Source of the DNA: an uncultured Lachnospiraceae bacterium
Lineage (GTDB): Bacteria > Bacillota > Clostridia > Lachnospirales > Lachnospiraceae
DNA: 32,843 nucleotides
Assembly (NCBI GenBank): GCA_947593735.1
Contig: CANQDT010000027.1
Span: 1-32,843, forward strand
Direction of reading: 5' to 3'
This document shows positions 22,774 through 32,615 of the stretch, in pieces (position 1 is the first letter of the stretch; the number at the start of each line of letters is the position of its first letter). The notes beneath the pieces are model-generated. The model ran no database searches. It was not told where the DNA came from and saw only the letters and a list, made by a program, of their open reading frames with translations. Position numbers and translations under genes: made by a program.

Positions 22774-23434
22774 CCTGCCGTTTCTCTACATATAACGCGC
22801 CGTCCTCCAGCGCCGCGAAACAGACCGGATCCCCGGTCTGAACGCCGATCCTGCCGTTGGTCGCTTCCGCCAGCAGCTTCTCAACCCGGCATTTTCCGGC
22901 TTCTTCTACCAATATTCCCATCGTGACCCGTTCCTCATACTTCGTATCTTCTATTATAATATCCTCCGCTTCGAGAAGGTGACGGACACGGCCGATATCC
23001 GTATAATCCATGGTAAGGATATCGCGGTACCCATATTTCTTTTCCATGATCAGGCTGTTCCGGAGCCCTTCCTGCGCCGCCTGCGTATACGCGCGGACCA
23101 GACCGCCCGTCCCGAGCAGGGTTCCTCCGAAATAGCGGGTAACAACGATAATCACATTGTAGATCTCTTCGCCAAGGATCACTTCAAGGATCGGTCTGCC
23201 GGCGGTCCCGCCTGGCTCCCCGTCGTCGCTGCAGCGAGCGATCCGCGGTTCCGGTCCAAGCAAAAATGCCGAGCAATGATGCCGGGCGTCCCAATATTTT
23301 TTTCTCGTCTGTTCTATAAAAGCCGACGCTTCTTCCTCGCTTGTCACTTTGGATACCGTCGCTATAAACCGGGACTTCTTCTCAACGATCTCGCCCCGTC
23401 CGCCTTTCCATACTTCTCTGTAACCGGAAATCAT
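22757..23434 (-). CDS. YigZ/IMPACT-family protein
   Basis: A 225-residue protein with the IMPACT N-terminal domain (K-K-S-R-F-I-A ... A-R-H-H-C-S-A-F ... S-D-D-G-E-P-G-G-T-A-G-R-P-I-L ... V-V-T-R-Y-F-G-G-T-L-L-G-T-G-G-L-V-R-A-Y) and a short ferredoxin-like C-terminal DUF1949 domain. In eukaryotes IMPACT curbs GCN2; the bacterial role is unsettled and may concern translation. GAGGAG precedes the ATG. It starts 24 bp after the DUF6514 gene, so the two are one operon. Confidence 0.92.
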   Translation of the reverse strand: MISGYREVWKGGRGEIVEKKSRFIATVSKVTSEEEASAFIEQTRKKYWDARHHCSAFLLGPEPRIARCSDDGEPGGTAGRPILEVILGEEIYNVIIVVTRYFGGTLLGTGGLVRAYTQAAQEGLRNSLIMEKKYGYRDILTMDYTDIGRVRHLLEAEDIIIEDTKYEERVTMGILVEEAGKCRVEKLLAEATNGRIGVQTGDPVCFAALEDGALYVEKRQVIQIC

Positions 23435-23458
23435 CTTCTTCTCCTCTTTTGTCCGGAT

Positions 23459-23776
23459 TCACCCATGATTTTTCATAGATTCCATCGTTACCAGATCATC
23501 TACTATTTCTTCTACGCACATGGGGGTAATTTGGTGATCACGCAGTTTTCCGATCGTTTCCATCACAAACTCCCGGGACTCGGAAATCGCGGGGATCTTT
23601 TCCTTTTCTTCTACATGATACTGTCCGTCTTCCGCGACATGACATTTCTCCACCAGAATCCCGTAATTCTTTTTCCGGTCTCGACTTTTTTCTTCCAGCA
23701 GGTAATATTTTAGCAAAATGCTGTCATTATTCTGGTCGAAAAGCTGCACGTCCTCCATTACATGGAATTGCCTCAT
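23459..23776 (-). CDS. DUF6514-family protein
   Basis: A 105-residue soluble protein: K-Y-Y-L-L-E-E-K ... Y-G-I-L-V-E-K-C ... R-E-F-V-M-E-T-I-G-K-L-R-D-H-Q-I-T-P-M-C-V-E-E-I-V-D-D. I assign it to the clostridial DUF6514 group from this pattern; no function is known. ATG 23776 with GGAGGG upstream is preferred to the TTG two codons earlier. First gene of the operon with yigZ. Confidence 0.7.
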   Translation of the reverse strand: MRQFHVMEDVQLFDQNNDSILLKYYLLEEKSRDRKKNYGILVEKCHVAEDGQYHVEEKEKIPAISESREFVMETIGKLRDHQITPMCVEEIVDDLVTMESMKNHG

Positions 23777-24069
23777 AACCAAGCCCTCCTTTTGCTGCAG
23801 GTAGTTTCATGCTTACGACTACCATTATACAGGAGAGGCAGGGGAAATCATACCGGAATCGTCTTCTATTTTCTCCCATGAAACGATGCTTTTACACGGC
23901 GTTTCATACGCTTCGCTGACCTTCGCCGCGATTTGACAGACCATGCCGGTCTGTGTCGAACGCTTCCCTTCTTTCGCGCGCTCAGTCAGATTATATCACA
24001 AATTTTCCCTTTATAAAATAACTTATATTTGTTATACTATGAGTAATGCTTTGAGAAAGGACGGAAAGA
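23777..24069. other. Intergenic region with two hairpins and the PBP gene promoter
   Basis: Between divergent genes. Two inverted repeats lie side by side: ATGAAACG ... CGTTTCAT (about 23879-23909) and GACAGACC (23935-23942) with GGTCTGT (23948-23954). TATACT near 24035 is a fair -10 for the penicillin-binding protein gene. No open frame is convincing. The hairpins could belong to a leader or small RNA. Confidence 0.4.
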
Positions 24070-26460
24070 ATGGAATATTCACGTGATCATGTGGAAGAAA
24101 AAAAGAAAGAACTGCTTTCCAATCACTCAAAAACCAGACGCCGGGTCGAATTGTATTTCGTACGCGCCCTGCTCTGGCTCCTTGGCGCGCTCCTGGTCGC
24201 GGCGATCGGCATCGGCATCGGCACGGTCCACGGTATCATCAAACGGGCACCGGATATCTCCGATATTCAAGTGCGACCGACCGGATATGCCAGCACGATC
24301 TATGATCAGGACAACGACAAGATCCAGAAGCTGTCCTATTCCGACTCCAACCGGATTTACAAAACGATCGATGAAATTCCGCAGAATCTGCAGAACGCGT
24401 TTATCGCGATCGAAGACGAACGGTTTTATGAGCATCACGGCGTTGACCTGCACGGCATTTCCCGCGCCGTCCTCCATGCGCTGAAAACCCATTCTCTCAG
24501 CCAGGGGGGGAGTACAATCACGCAGCAGCTTCTGAAAAATAACGTATTTTCCTCTTTTGAAGAAGATTCGATCTATAAAAAGATCGAACGGAAGATCCAG
24601 GAACAATATCTTGCCGTCAAAGTAGAAAAAGAACTGGACAAGCCGACGATCCTGGAATATTACCTCAATACGATCAATCTCGGTCAGGGCACGCTCGGCG
24701 TCGAGGCGGCGTCCAACCGTTATTTTAATAAAACCGTCTCGCAGCTGAACCTCGCGGAGTGCGCCGTGATCGCGAGCATCACGCAGAGCCCCGCCGGGTT
24801 GAATCCGATCACCAATCCCACATCGAACCGTACCCGTCAGCAGCGGGTACTGGAGAAAATGCTGAATTTGAAAATGATCTCGCAGAAAGCCTATGAGCAG
24901 GCGCTGAGCGATCCGGTATACGACCGTATTCAGCAGATCGATATTTCTTCCCACAGCGAAGCGCCTTATTCCTATTTTACGGACGCGCTGATCCTCCGGA
25001 TCACAGAAGACCTGCAAAGGCAGAAGGGCTATACGCAGACGCAGGCGTACAATATGGTCTACAGCGGCGGGCTGAAAATTTATTCCACGCAGGATACGCA
25101 GATCCAGAGCATCTGCGATTCCGTCGTCAACGATGCCGCCCTTTACCCGCCCGGTTCCGAATACGCCCTTTCGTATCGGCTGACATTGAAAAAAAGAAAC
25201 GGCGAGATCGCCAGTTACTCGGAAACGGACATTTCCGATTATCTCCATCAGTATCACGACGACCGCGCCGATCTTCTGTTCGCAACGAAAGAACAGGCGG
25301 AAAACGCCGCGCTGGAATTTAAAACCGCCGTATTGGAGCGGGGCGACAAGGAAGAAAACGAATCGATCAATATCACCATCCAGCCACAGGCGTCCGTTAC
25401 CATCATGGACCAGGCGACCGGTCAGATCCGCGCGATCGTCGGAGGCAGGGGCGAAAAAGCCGGCAACCTGACGTTCAACCGGGCTACCGCTTCGACCCGG
25501 CAGCCCGGTTCCACCTTTAAGGTTCTGTCCACCTTTGTGCCCGCGCTGGACACGGCGGGCATGACGCTCGCGTCCACGTTCGAGGACGAGCCGTACCGGT
25601 GGCCGGGGACAAAAACCGCAGTGACGAACTATTACGACGGATACCGCGGCGAAGCCTCTATCCGCGACGCGATCCGGGATTCCATGAACGTCATAACCGC
25701 GCGCGTGATGGAAGAAGTGACTCCCCAGGTCGGTTATGATTATCTGCTGAACCTCGGATTCAGCACTCTGGTTGAAAACGAAACCCGCGAAGACGGGAAA
25801 ACCTATTCCGACATTCAATACCCGCTGTGCCTTGGCGGCATCACCAACGGCGTGACCAATCTGGAACTGACCGCGGCTTTCGCGTCCATTGCCAATCAGG
25901 GAACGTATAATGAGCCGACGCTGTATTCCGTCGTCCTCGACCAGCAGGGAAACGTTCTTCTGGAAAACAGCAATTCCAGCCGCCAGGTCATGAAAGATTC
26001 AACGGCGTGGCTTCTCACCAACGCCATGCAGGACGTAACAAAAAGCGGCACCGGAACCGATGCCGCTCTGGACGGGATGCCTTCAGCCGGCAAGACCGGC
26101 ACGACATCCGACAACCATGATCATTGGTTTTCCGGTTATACGCCCTACTACACAGGTTCCGTGTGGGTCGGTTATGACAACAATCAGTCCTGTGCCGTAA
26201 ACAGCGCCCACATGAAGATCTGGAAAACCATTATGGATAAAATTGATAAGGCAAAAGAACTGGAAATCATTGATTTCCCTAACTGTTCGTCCATCTCCAC
26301 CGCAGCGGTATGCGCCAAATCAGGAAAGCTCGCCGTCCCGGACGTATGCCCGGAGAGCAGTATCCGGGAAGAATATTTCGCCGTTGGCACCATACCGACA
26401 GAAGAATGTGATTTCCACAAAGCGGACCAGGAGAACGCGCCCGCTATGAAAGCGCCTTGA
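24070..26460 (+). CDS. Class A penicillin-binding protein (PBP1A-type transglycosylase/transpeptidase)
   Basis: A 796-residue bifunctional peptidoglycan synthase: cytoplasmic basic start, one membrane helix (30-52), GT51 glycosyltransferase domain (about 85-270; E115 in I-E-D-E-R-F-Y-E-H-H-G, then Q-G-G-S-T-I-T-Q-Q-L-L-K-N), and transpeptidase domain (about 430-720) with S481-T-F-K484, S538-M-N540 and K675-T-G-T-T. It builds glycan strands and cross-links them outside the membrane. GGACGG/AAAGGA precedes the start. It ends overlapping dapL on the other strand by 17 bp, with no terminator between. Confidence 0.95.
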   Translation: MEYSRDHVEEKKKELLSNHSKTRRRVELYFVRALLWLLGALLVAAIGIGIGTVHGIIKRAPDISDIQVRPTGYASTIYDQDNDKIQKLSYSDSNRIYKTIDEIPQNLQNAFIAIEDERFYEHHGVDLHGISRAVLHALKTHSLSQGGSTITQQLLKNNVFSSFEEDSIYKKIERKIQEQYLAVKVEKELDKPTILEYYLNTINLGQGTLGVEAASNRYFNKTVSQLNLAECAVIASITQSPAGLNPITNPTSNRTRQQRVLEKMLNLKMISQKAYEQALSDPVYDRIQQIDISSHSEAPYSYFTDALILRITEDLQRQKGYTQTQAYNMVYSGGLKIYSTQDTQIQSICDSVVNDAALYPPGSEYALSYRLTLKKRNGEIASYSETDISDYLHQYHDDRADLLFATKEQAENAALEFKTAVLERGDKEENESINITIQPQASVTIMDQATGQIRAIVGGRGEKAGNLTFNRATASTRQPGSTFKVLSTFVPALDTAGMTLASTFEDEPYRWPGTKTAVTNYYDGYRGEASIRDAIRDSMNVITARVMEEVTPQVGYDYLLNLGFSTLVENETREDGKTYSDIQYPLCLGGITNGVTNLELTAAFASIANQGTYNEPTLYSVVLDQQGNVLLENSNSSRQVMKDSTAWLLTNAMQDVTKSGTGTDAALDGMPSAGKTGTTSDNHDHWFSGYTPYYTGSVWVGYDNNQSCAVNSAHMKIWKTIMDKIDKAKELEIIDFPNCSSISTAAVCAKSGKLAVPDVCPESSIREEYFAVGTIPTEECDFHKADQENAPAMKAP

Positions 26461-27661
26461 TCCGGTCGATCGCAGCGACCGTATTCTCATAAGAGCCGAA
26501 CGCGGTCAGCCGGAAATAGCCTTCCCCGTGGGGACCGAACCCGGATCCGGGCGTCCCGACAACATTTGCCTTCTCCAGCAGATAGTCAAAGAACTCCCAC
26601 GACGTCATGCCGTCCGGAGTCTTTAACCAGATATAGGGAGCATTGATCCCGCCGGATACGCTGTATCCGGCGCTTTTCAGCCCTTCATAAATCGTTTTCG
26701 CGTTCTTCATATAATACGCGACCTGTTTTTTCAGCTGTTCTTTTCCTTCTTCCGAATAGACCGCCTCGCCCGCGCGCTGGACGATATACGGCGCCCCATT
26801 GAATTTTGTGCCGTGCCTGCGCGCCCAGAGCGCATTCAGGGAAACATCGCCCTGCTTCAGCTCTTTCGGTACAACCGTATAGCCAAGGCGGGTTCCCGTA
26901 AACCCGGCGTTCTTTGAAAAGCTCTTCAGTTCGATCGCGCAGGTCTTCGCTCCCTCGCACTCGTAAATCGTATGGGGAACCTCTTCTTCTGAAATATATG
27001 CTTCATACGCGGCGTCATAAATGATCACCGCTCCGACCCGGTTCGCGTAATCCACCCATGTCTGAAGCTGATCGCGCGTGATCGCCGATCCGGTCGGGTT
27101 GTTCGGGAAGCAGAGATAGATCAGATCCGGCGTCTCCTCCGGCAATTCCGGCGCGAATCCGTTTTCTTCCACGCACGGCATATAGATCACGCCCTCAAAC
27201 ATCTCTTTCTCCGCATTATACTTCCCGGTTCGCCCCGCCATGACGTTGGTGTCCACATAAACCGGGTAAACCGGATCGCATACCGCGATTTTATTATCCA
27301 GAGAAAAAATCTCCTGAATATTGCCGGAATCACATTTCGCCCCGTCGCTCACAAAAATCTCGTCCACAGACAGCTCCACGCCGCGGGACTGATAATCTCC
27401 TTTCACGATCGCGCTCCGCAGAAATTCATATCCGAGATCCGGCGCGTAGCCGTGAAATGTTTCCGCATGCCCCATTTCATCGACCGCTTTGTGCAGCGCG
27501 TCAATGATCGCGGGCGCCAGCGGCTGGGTCACGTCCCCGATCCCCAACCGGATGATCGATCGATCCGGATGCTCCTGTGAATATGCCGCCACCTTTTTGG
27601 CAATCGTCGAAAACAGATAGCTTCCCGGCAGCTTTAAATAGTTGTCATTTACTTTATACAT
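26444..27661 (-). CDS. dapL: LL-diaminopimelate aminotransferase
   Basis: A 405-residue PLP enzyme that turns tetrahydrodipicolinate directly into LL-diaminopimelate with glutamate, the short DAP/lysine route. It starts V-N-D-N-Y-L-K-L-P-G-S-Y-L-F, has R-L-G-I-G-D-V-T-Q-P-L, F-P-N-N-P-T-G, the PLP lysine in S-F-S-K-N-A-G-F-T-G-T-R-L-G, and ends G-E-G-Y-F-R-L-T-A-F-G, all DapL features. GGAGG precedes ATG 27661. It follows dapF by 22 bp, and the two steps are consecutive in the pathway. Product: meso-DAP for the wall and lysine. Confidence 0.95.
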   Translation of the reverse strand: MYKVNDNYLKLPGSYLFSTIAKKVAAYSQEHPDRSIIRLGIGDVTQPLAPAIIDALHKAVDEMGHAETFHGYAPDLGYEFLRSAIVKGDYQSRGVELSVDEIFVSDGAKCDSGNIQEIFSLDNKIAVCDPVYPVYVDTNVMAGRTGKYNAEKEMFEGVIYMPCVEENGFAPELPEETPDLIYLCFPNNPTGSAITRDQLQTWVDYANRVGAVIIYDAAYEAYISEEEVPHTIYECEGAKTCAIELKSFSKNAGFTGTRLGYTVVPKELKQGDVSLNALWARRHGTKFNGAPYIVQRAGEAVYSEEGKEQLKKQVAYYMKNAKTIYEGLKSAGYSVSGGINAPYIWLKTPDGMTSWEFFDYLLEKANVVGTPGSGFGPHGEGYFRLTAFGSYENTVAAIDRIKALS

Positions 27662-27683
27662 AGTGATTCCTCCTTCTTTTTTC

Positions 27684-28514
27684 TCACTGGATCTCTCCGT
27701 CAAATACTACGGTCGCGGATCCCGTCATATATACCGTATCTTTTTCCTGGTCCCACTGAATCTCCAGATCCCCGCCGGCAAGATGTACCAGCACCGCGTC
27801 GTCCGTCTTTCCATTCAGCACGCTGGCGACCGCCGACGCGCACGCTCCGGTCCCGCACGCCATCGTCTCTCCGCTGCCGCGCTCCCACACGCGCATACGG
27901 ATCTCGTACCGGTTATCCACCTGGACAAATTCTATATTTGCTTTCTTCGGAAACAGCGGATGCGTTTCCAACGCCGGTCCGAGAGTCTCAAGCGGGCACG
28001 AGGAAACATCATCCACAAACAGCACGCCGTGCGGGTTGCCCATGGAAACCGCCGTCAAAAAGTAAGTTTTCCCAAGTACCTCGACCGGCTGGCTGACAAA
28101 CCGGGGCAGATCGCTGTCCACCGGGATCTGCTTCGGCTCCAGAACCGGCACTCCCATATTTACTTTTACTCTGGAAACTTTCCCGTCCTCCACCGTCAGA
28201 TCCAGTTCTTTGATTCCTGCCAAAGTATCGATCGTCAGCTTCGTCTTATCGGTCATGCCATAATCATAAACATATTTTGCCACGCACCGGATCCCGTTGC
28301 CGCACATTTCCGCGCGCGACCCGTCCGCATTATACATACTCATAAAAAAATCAGCTCTGTGCGAAGGCTGGATCAGGATCAGCCCATCGCTCCCAATCCC
28401 CGTATGGCGGTCGCTCACTTTAACCGCCAGCGTTTCCGGATGTTCCACTTTCTCGTGAAAACAGTTGATATAAACATAATCGTTTCCCAATCCATGCATT
28501 TTGGTAAATTTCAT
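27684..28514 (-). CDS. dapF: Diaminopimelate epimerase
   Basis: A 276-residue DapF that converts LL- to meso-diaminopimelate without cofactor. The two catalytic cysteines are C71 (M-C-G-N-G-I-R-C) and C220 (M-A-C-G-T-G-A-C). The start M-K-F-T-K-M-H-G-L-G-N-D-Y is typical. It lies 63 bp after the ANTAR gene and before dapL on the same strand. Confidence 0.96.
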   Translation of the reverse strand: MKFTKMHGLGNDYVYINCFHEKVEHPETLAVKVSDRHTGIGSDGLILIQPSHRADFFMSMYNADGSRAEMCGNGIRCVAKYVYDYGMTDKTKLTIDTLAGIKELDLTVEDGKVSRVKVNMGVPVLEPKQIPVDSDLPRFVSQPVEVLGKTYFLTAVSMGNPHGVLFVDDVSSCPLETLGPALETHPLFPKKANIEFVQVDNRYEIRMRVWERGSGETMACGTGACASAVASVLNGKTDDAVLVHLAGGDLEIQWDQEKDTVYMTGSATVVFDGEIQ

Positions 28515-28577
28515 TTTGCGTCCCCCTTTCCTGCTTCGCCGTTTTCCTTTTCCGGGTCTGTCCTTTCCGGATCCCGG

Positions 28578-29126
28578 CTACCGGTGAAATTCCAATATCA
28601 TCTGCGACGTCTCGATCATGCTCCGTCCATAATCCATACTGTTTTTCTGAATATACCGGTGCGCTTCCTCCTCCGTCATCCCACGGGTCTGGATCAGAAG
28701 ATATTTCGCATTCCGGATGATCATTTTTTCTTCTTCCGTCCTGCCTTTCGGTCTTTTTTCCCACCGCTTCCTCTGCCGCCGCTCAAGGGTCTCGAGCAGG
28801 ATCATCACCCTGTCCGCCAATATCTGTCCTTTGATCGGCATTCCCAGATAAGCGACGTCCATCTCGCTGATCTCGTCTCTGTGCCGTCCGGACGCCAGCA
28901 GCAGCATCTCAAAATTCTCCGGGAGATCCTCCGCAAGCTGGTAAAAATACATATCTACAAAACGGTATCCGCAAATGATCAAACCTTCCTGGAAATGTTC
29001 CGCCGTCCGGATCGCGTGAGCCCCGGTCGTGCAGACCGCGCTGGTCTCAATGCCGTGATTGAGCAGAATATTCCTTATCGCTTTTCCGTCATCCGCTTTC
29101 GGAAAAGCAAGTATCACATTGACCAT
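28578..29126 (-). CDS. ANTAR-domain response regulator (RNA-binding antiterminator)
   Basis: A 182-residue protein with an N-terminal receiver-like domain (1-115) and a C-terminal ANTAR three-helix domain (about 120-175: E-E-E-K-M-I-I-R-N-A-K-Y-L-L-I-Q-T-R-G-M-T-E-E-E-A-H-R-Y-I-Q). ANTAR proteins bind paired RNA hairpins and stop terminators from forming. The phosphorylation aspartate expected after the third strand is missing (the segment reads G-L-I-I-C-G-Y-R-F), so control is probably not by a classic kinase. It lies 40 bp after glnA; such pairs in clostridia are linked to nitrogen control. Confidence 0.88.
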   Translation of the reverse strand: MVNVILAFPKADDGKAIRNILLNHGIETSAVCTTGAHAIRTAEHFQEGLIICGYRFVDMYFYQLAEDLPENFEMLLLASGRHRDEISEMDVAYLGMPIKGQILADRVMILLETLERRQRKRWEKRPKGRTEEEKMIIRNAKYLLIQTRGMTEEEAHRYIQKNSMDYGRSMIETSQMILEFHR

Positions 29127-29166
29127 TTTCCCTCCTTACCTGTGGAACTGCCGTTCCCGCCACAGG

Positions 29167-30498
29167 TCAGATCTTGTACAGATACTCATCAATCTCCCAT
29201 TGGCTCACATGTTCATGATAAGAACTCCACTCGTTTCTCTTTGCCGCAATAAACTTCGGGGTCACATGCTCGCCGATCACTTCTTTCATCAGAGCGTCCG
29301 TCTGAAATGCGATAATCGCTTCTTTCAGGTTATAGGGCAGATGGTCGATCCCCTGCTGCTCTTTTTCTTCCGGGCTCATTTCGTATACATTTTGATTGAC
29401 TGCCGCCGGAGGCTCTATTTTGTTCCGGATACCGTCCAGCCCCGCCGCCAGGCATACGGCAAGCGCGAGATACGGATTTGCCGAAGGATCCGGGCTGCGA
29501 TATTCGACCCGCGTGCTTTTCCCGCGGGCAGACGGAACCCGGATCAGCGGGCTGCGGTTTGTCTCCGACCAGGCGATGTCAACGGGCGCCTCGTATCCCG
29601 GCACCAGTCTCTTGTAGGAATTAACGATCGGGTTCGTGATCAGCGTCATCGCTCTCGCATGGCGTAACAGTCCCGCGATAAAGTAATATGCTTCGTCGCT
29701 CAGCCCGATCTGGTCGTCATGATACGCGAAAATATTTTTATCTCCATAATTCAGCGACATATTGATATGCATTCCGGAACCGTCCACGCCGGCGACCGGT
29801 TTTGGCATGAAGCTCGCGTACAGCCCATGCCGTTTCGCGATGGATTTGACGACAAATTTAAACGTCATGATATTATCCGCCGTACGGAGCGCGTTGCGGT
29901 AACGGAAATCAATCTCATGCTGGGCGGGAGCCACTTCGTGGTGGGAAGCCTCGATTTCAAAGCCCATCTGTTCCAGGGTCAGGACAATATCCCGCCTCGC
30001 ATTTTCTCCGAGATCCAGGGGGCTTACGTCAAAATAGCCCGCTTTTTCATGCGTCACGGTTGTCGGCTGCCCGTCCTCGTCCGTATGGAACAGGAAAAAT
30101 TCACATTCCGGACCGACATAAAATTTATATCCCATATCCGCCGCTTCCCGCAGCACTTTTTTCAGGATATGCCTGGGATCTCCCTCAAACGGCGTGCCGT
30201 CCGGGTGATAAATGTCGCAGATCAGACGCGCGACCCTGCCATGCTGCGGCCGCCATGGAAAGATCTGGAACGTATCCAGATCCGGATACAGATACATATC
30301 CGATTCCTCGATCCGCGTAAAACCGTCGATGGACGAGCCGTCAAACATACATTTGTTATCCAGCGCCCGCTCAAGCTGGCTTGAGGTGATCGCGACATTT
30401 TTCAGATTGCCGAACATATCCGTAAATTGCAGACGGATAAATTCCACGTCATTTTCCTCCACAAGTTGAATGATATCCTGCTTGGTATATTTGCCCAT
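29167..30498 (-). CDS. glnA: Glutamine synthetase, type I
   Basis: A 443-residue GSI-alpha enzyme: ATP plus glutamate plus ammonia to glutamine. Signatures are [17 protein letters not shown] (start of the beta-grasp/active site), [25 protein letters not shown] and N-R-S-P-L-I-R-V-P. There is no adenylylation-tyrosine insertion of the beta type, as usual in Firmicutes (feedback-inhibited form). ATG 30498 has AGGAAAGG upstream; open frame beyond it contains the terminator hairpin. Confidence 0.96.
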   Translation of the reverse strand: MGKYTKQDIIQLVEENDVEFIRLQFTDMFGNLKNVAITSSQLERALDNKCMFDGSSIDGFTRIEESDMYLYPDLDTFQIFPWRPQHGRVARLICDIYHPDGTPFEGDPRHILKKVLREAADMGYKFYVGPECEFFLFHTDEDGQPTTVTHEKAGYFDVSPLDLGENARRDIVLTLEQMGFEIEASHHEVAPAQHEIDFRYRNALRTADNIMTFKFVVKSIAKRHGLYASFMPKPVAGVDGSGMHINMSLNYGDKNIFAYHDDQIGLSDEAYYFIAGLLRHARAMTLITNPIVNSYKRLVPGYEAPVDIAWSETNRSPLIRVPSARGKSTRVEYRSPDPSANPYLALAVCLAAGLDGIRNKIEPPAAVNQNVYEMSPEEKEQQGIDHLPYNLKEAIIAFQTDALMKEVIGEHVTPKFIAAKRNEWSSYHEHVSQWEIDEYLYKI

Positions 30499-30572
30499 TG
30501 ATTTTACCTTTCCTCTCCGCGACGTGCTATCGCCCTCTCTGTTCGATCCATTTCTGTGCGAGAAAAAGGGAA

Positions 30573-30597
30573 TGTCGCACAACAACCGTGTGCGACA
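30573..30597 (-). terminator. Terminator-like hairpin between ilvE and glnA
   Basis: A 9-bp perfect stem, TGTCGCACA with TGTGCGACA, 7-nt loop, followed on the minus strand by TTCCCTTTTT. It lies 27 bp after the ilvE stop and 75 bp before glnA. It ends the ilvE transcript, or it is an attenuator controlled by the ANTAR protein coded downstream. I cannot find a separate glnA promoter in the 125-bp gap. Confidence 0.65.
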
Positions 30598-30623
30598 GCC
30601 TCTTTGCTTCTCCTGCTCCGTGT

Positions 30624-31694
30624 CTATTTTACTTCGACCCGCCATCCTTTCGGATCATCCAATGTCCCGAGCTGAATGCCGGTGATCGTATCATAAATTT
30701 TCTGACTCAGTTCGCCAATACCGCCGTCCTGGATCGTCATTACCTCATCTTTCCAGCGCAGGGTGCCTACCGGAGAAATAACGGCGGCGGTTCCCGTTCC
30801 GAATACTTCTTCCAGCTGTCCGTTCTGCTGCGCCTCATACAATTCTTCGACGGAGATCCTTCTCTCCTCGACCGGGATTCCCCAATCCTTACACAATTCA
30901 ATCACCGAATTGCGGGTAACGCCGGGAAGGATGCTTCCCGTCAGCATCGGGGTGACCACCGTTCCATTGATCTTAAAGAAAATATTCATCGCGCCGACTT
31001 CTTCAATGTACCGGCGCTCCACGCCATCCAGCCAGAGTACCTGGGAATATCCCTCGTCGTGCGCTTTTACCTGTGCCGCCAAGCTGGCGACATAGTTGCC
31101 TCCGGTCTTGGTAAATCCGATCCCGCCCCGGACCGCGCGCACATATTCGTCTTCGATCCAGATCCCGACCGGATCAAGACCGCTTTCATAATAAGCGCCG
31201 CTTGGGGACAGGATCACCATAAACAGATAGGTTTTGGATGGAGCGACTCCAAGGAACTCGTCCGTCGCGATTATAAACGGCCGGACATATAAGGACGTCC
31301 CCGGATCGGTCGGAATCCACGCTTCGTCCACCTTTACGACCGCTTTGACCGCATCCACAAAATCCTCGATCGGGATCTCCGGAATACAGAGCCTCCGGTT
31401 CGTATCATTCGCCCTCTTCGCATTCATATCCGGGCGGAACAGAAACGTCCCGCCGTTCGCGCCATGGTAAGCCTTCAAGCCCTCAAACATTTCCTGTCCA
31501 TAATGGAACACCATCGCCGCGGGCGCAAGCTCCAGCTTCTGGTAGGGAACGATCCGCGCGTCGTGCCAACCTTTCCCCTCTGTATAATTCATGATAAACA
31601 TATGATCCGTGAATATTTTCCCGAATCCCAGGGGTTCTCCCGGCGCAGGGATCGGTTTTGGATTTGTCGTTTTCTCAATTCTGATGTCAAGCAT
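30624..31694 (-). CDS. ilvE: Branched-chain amino acid aminotransferase
   Basis: A 356-residue fold-type IV PLP enzyme doing the last step of leucine, isoleucine and valine synthesis. Visible are [33 protein letters not shown], the region with the PLP lysine in [12 protein letters not shown], and [12 protein letters not shown], matching the type II BCAT subgroup. ATG 31694 has AAGGG upstream. It is the first gene after a strong promoter. Confidence 0.95.
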   Translation of the reverse strand: MLDIRIEKTTNPKPIPAPGEPLGFGKIFTDHMFIMNYTEGKGWHDARIVPYQKLELAPAAMVFHYGQEMFEGLKAYHGANGGTFLFRPDMNAKRANDTNRRLCIPEIPIEDFVDAVKAVVKVDEAWIPTDPGTSLYVRPFIIATDEFLGVAPSKTYLFMVILSPSGAYYESGLDPVGIWIEDEYVRAVRGGIGFTKTGGNYVASLAAQVKAHDEGYSQVLWLDGVERRYIEEVGAMNIFFKINGTVVTPMLTGSILPGVTRNSVIELCKDWGIPVEERRISVEELYEAQQNGQLEEVFGTGTAAVISPVGTLRWKDEVMTIQDGGIGELSQKIYDTITGIQLGTLDDPKGWRVEVK

Positions 31695-31731
31695 AAAATT
31701 GCCCTTCTTTCTGTAAAAATTTGCTGGTAAT

Positions 31732-31760
31732 ATTATGAACCTTTTCCATGATAAAGTCAA
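31732..31760 (-). promoter_or_regulatory. SigA-type promoter of ilvE
   Basis: Minus-strand TTGACT (31755-31760), 17 bp, CATAAT (31732-31737), about 38 bp before the ATG. Confidence 0.72.
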
Positions 31761-31865
31761 GCAATTCTAAGCGGGCGGAGCGATCTCAAAAAATCTGCGC
31801 CAGGAATCGCCGCGCCGGAAAGCCCGCAGAGAAAACCCGCCGCCAGAGCCGTCCCAATATTCTCA

Positions 31866-32543
31866 CTATCTTTGAGAGGAGACATCCTGAAGTTTTCCAT
31901 ATTCGGCGCCCACTTCAAAATGATATTTCACAATCCCAAGATCAACCTTGCTGAATAATCCGCCCTGATCGTGAAACGACACTGTGCCGTCCTCTTTCAA
32001 ACCGATCTGGAACTTTTGCTGATTGAGGGCGGTCGGCGCAAGAAGCGCCATTTCCACTCCGCAGTTAAACCACTGCGGTTTTTCTCCGCCGGAGACGATC
32101 ACCTTCTCCGGTTCTTTTGATCTATGCTGCTTCCCCTGATTGGCGCCATATCCGACGGCGATCACGATGACCAGCTGTTCTTTTTCTCCGATCTTCGCGG
32201 GGACATTTCTTCTATTAAACGTTCCCGCCCAGCAGGTATTCAAGCCAAGCTCCTGCGCAAAGAGCACGATCTGCTCGCCATAATATCCGATTCTTTCCTC
32301 CAGGGAGCCGTCTTCCTCTCCGATGCAGGCGATCACGCTCGGCGCGCTGCCAAGCCCCATAACTTTATTCAAAACCTTGTCAAACGTCTTCCCCGCATCC
32401 GGGCAAAACTGGATATGCAGGTTCCCTTTCTCATTACATTCCGCGATCTTTGCTTTCAGCTGCTCCGCCTTTTCTTCCTCGATCGGTCTGCTCAGATACT
32501 TCCGTACGGAATGGCGTTCCCTCATCAATGCAATCTGATCCAT
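31866..32543 (-). CDS. Nitroreductase-family flavoprotein
   Basis: A 225-residue FMN-dependent oxidoreductase-like protein. The family start R-E-R-H-S-V-R-K-Y (FMN phosphate binding) is clear, as are Y-Y-G-E-Q-I-V-L-F-A-Q-E-L-G-L-N-T-C-W-A-G-T-F and A-P-T-A-L-N-Q-Q. The pattern resembles the TM1586-like nitroreductases. The physiological substrate is unknown; such enzymes reduce nitro groups or quinones with NAD(P)H. GGGAGG precedes ATG 32543. The 170 bp between its stop and ilvE hold only the ilvE promoter. Confidence 0.88.
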   Translation of the reverse strand: MDQIALMRERHSVRKYLSRPIEEEKAEQLKAKIAECNEKGNLHIQFCPDAGKTFDKVLNKVMGLGSAPSVIACIGEEDGSLEERIGYYGEQIVLFAQELGLNTCWAGTFNRRNVPAKIGEKEQLVIVIAVGYGANQGKQHRSKEPEKVIVSGGEKPQWFNCGVEMALLAPTALNQQKFQIGLKEDGTVSFHDQGGLFSKVDLGIVKYHFEVGAEYGKLQDVSSQR

Positions 32544-32615
32544 CCGAATCCTCCCTTCTCTGTCTCCTTAAATTATTACCATCTCGACTGTCGTCCCAGC
32601 AGCAAACTGGAATTG

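Noticed and set aside
24127-25818. A 563-codon open frame antisense to the penicillin-binding protein gene.
   Set aside because: It mirrors a gene with complete catalytic motifs, has no domain or ribosome site, and is a product of GC-rich codon use.
27642-29252. A 536-codon plus-strand open frame across dapF and the ANTAR gene.
   Set aside because: It spans two recognisable genes and the gap between them in antisense; no family resemblance.
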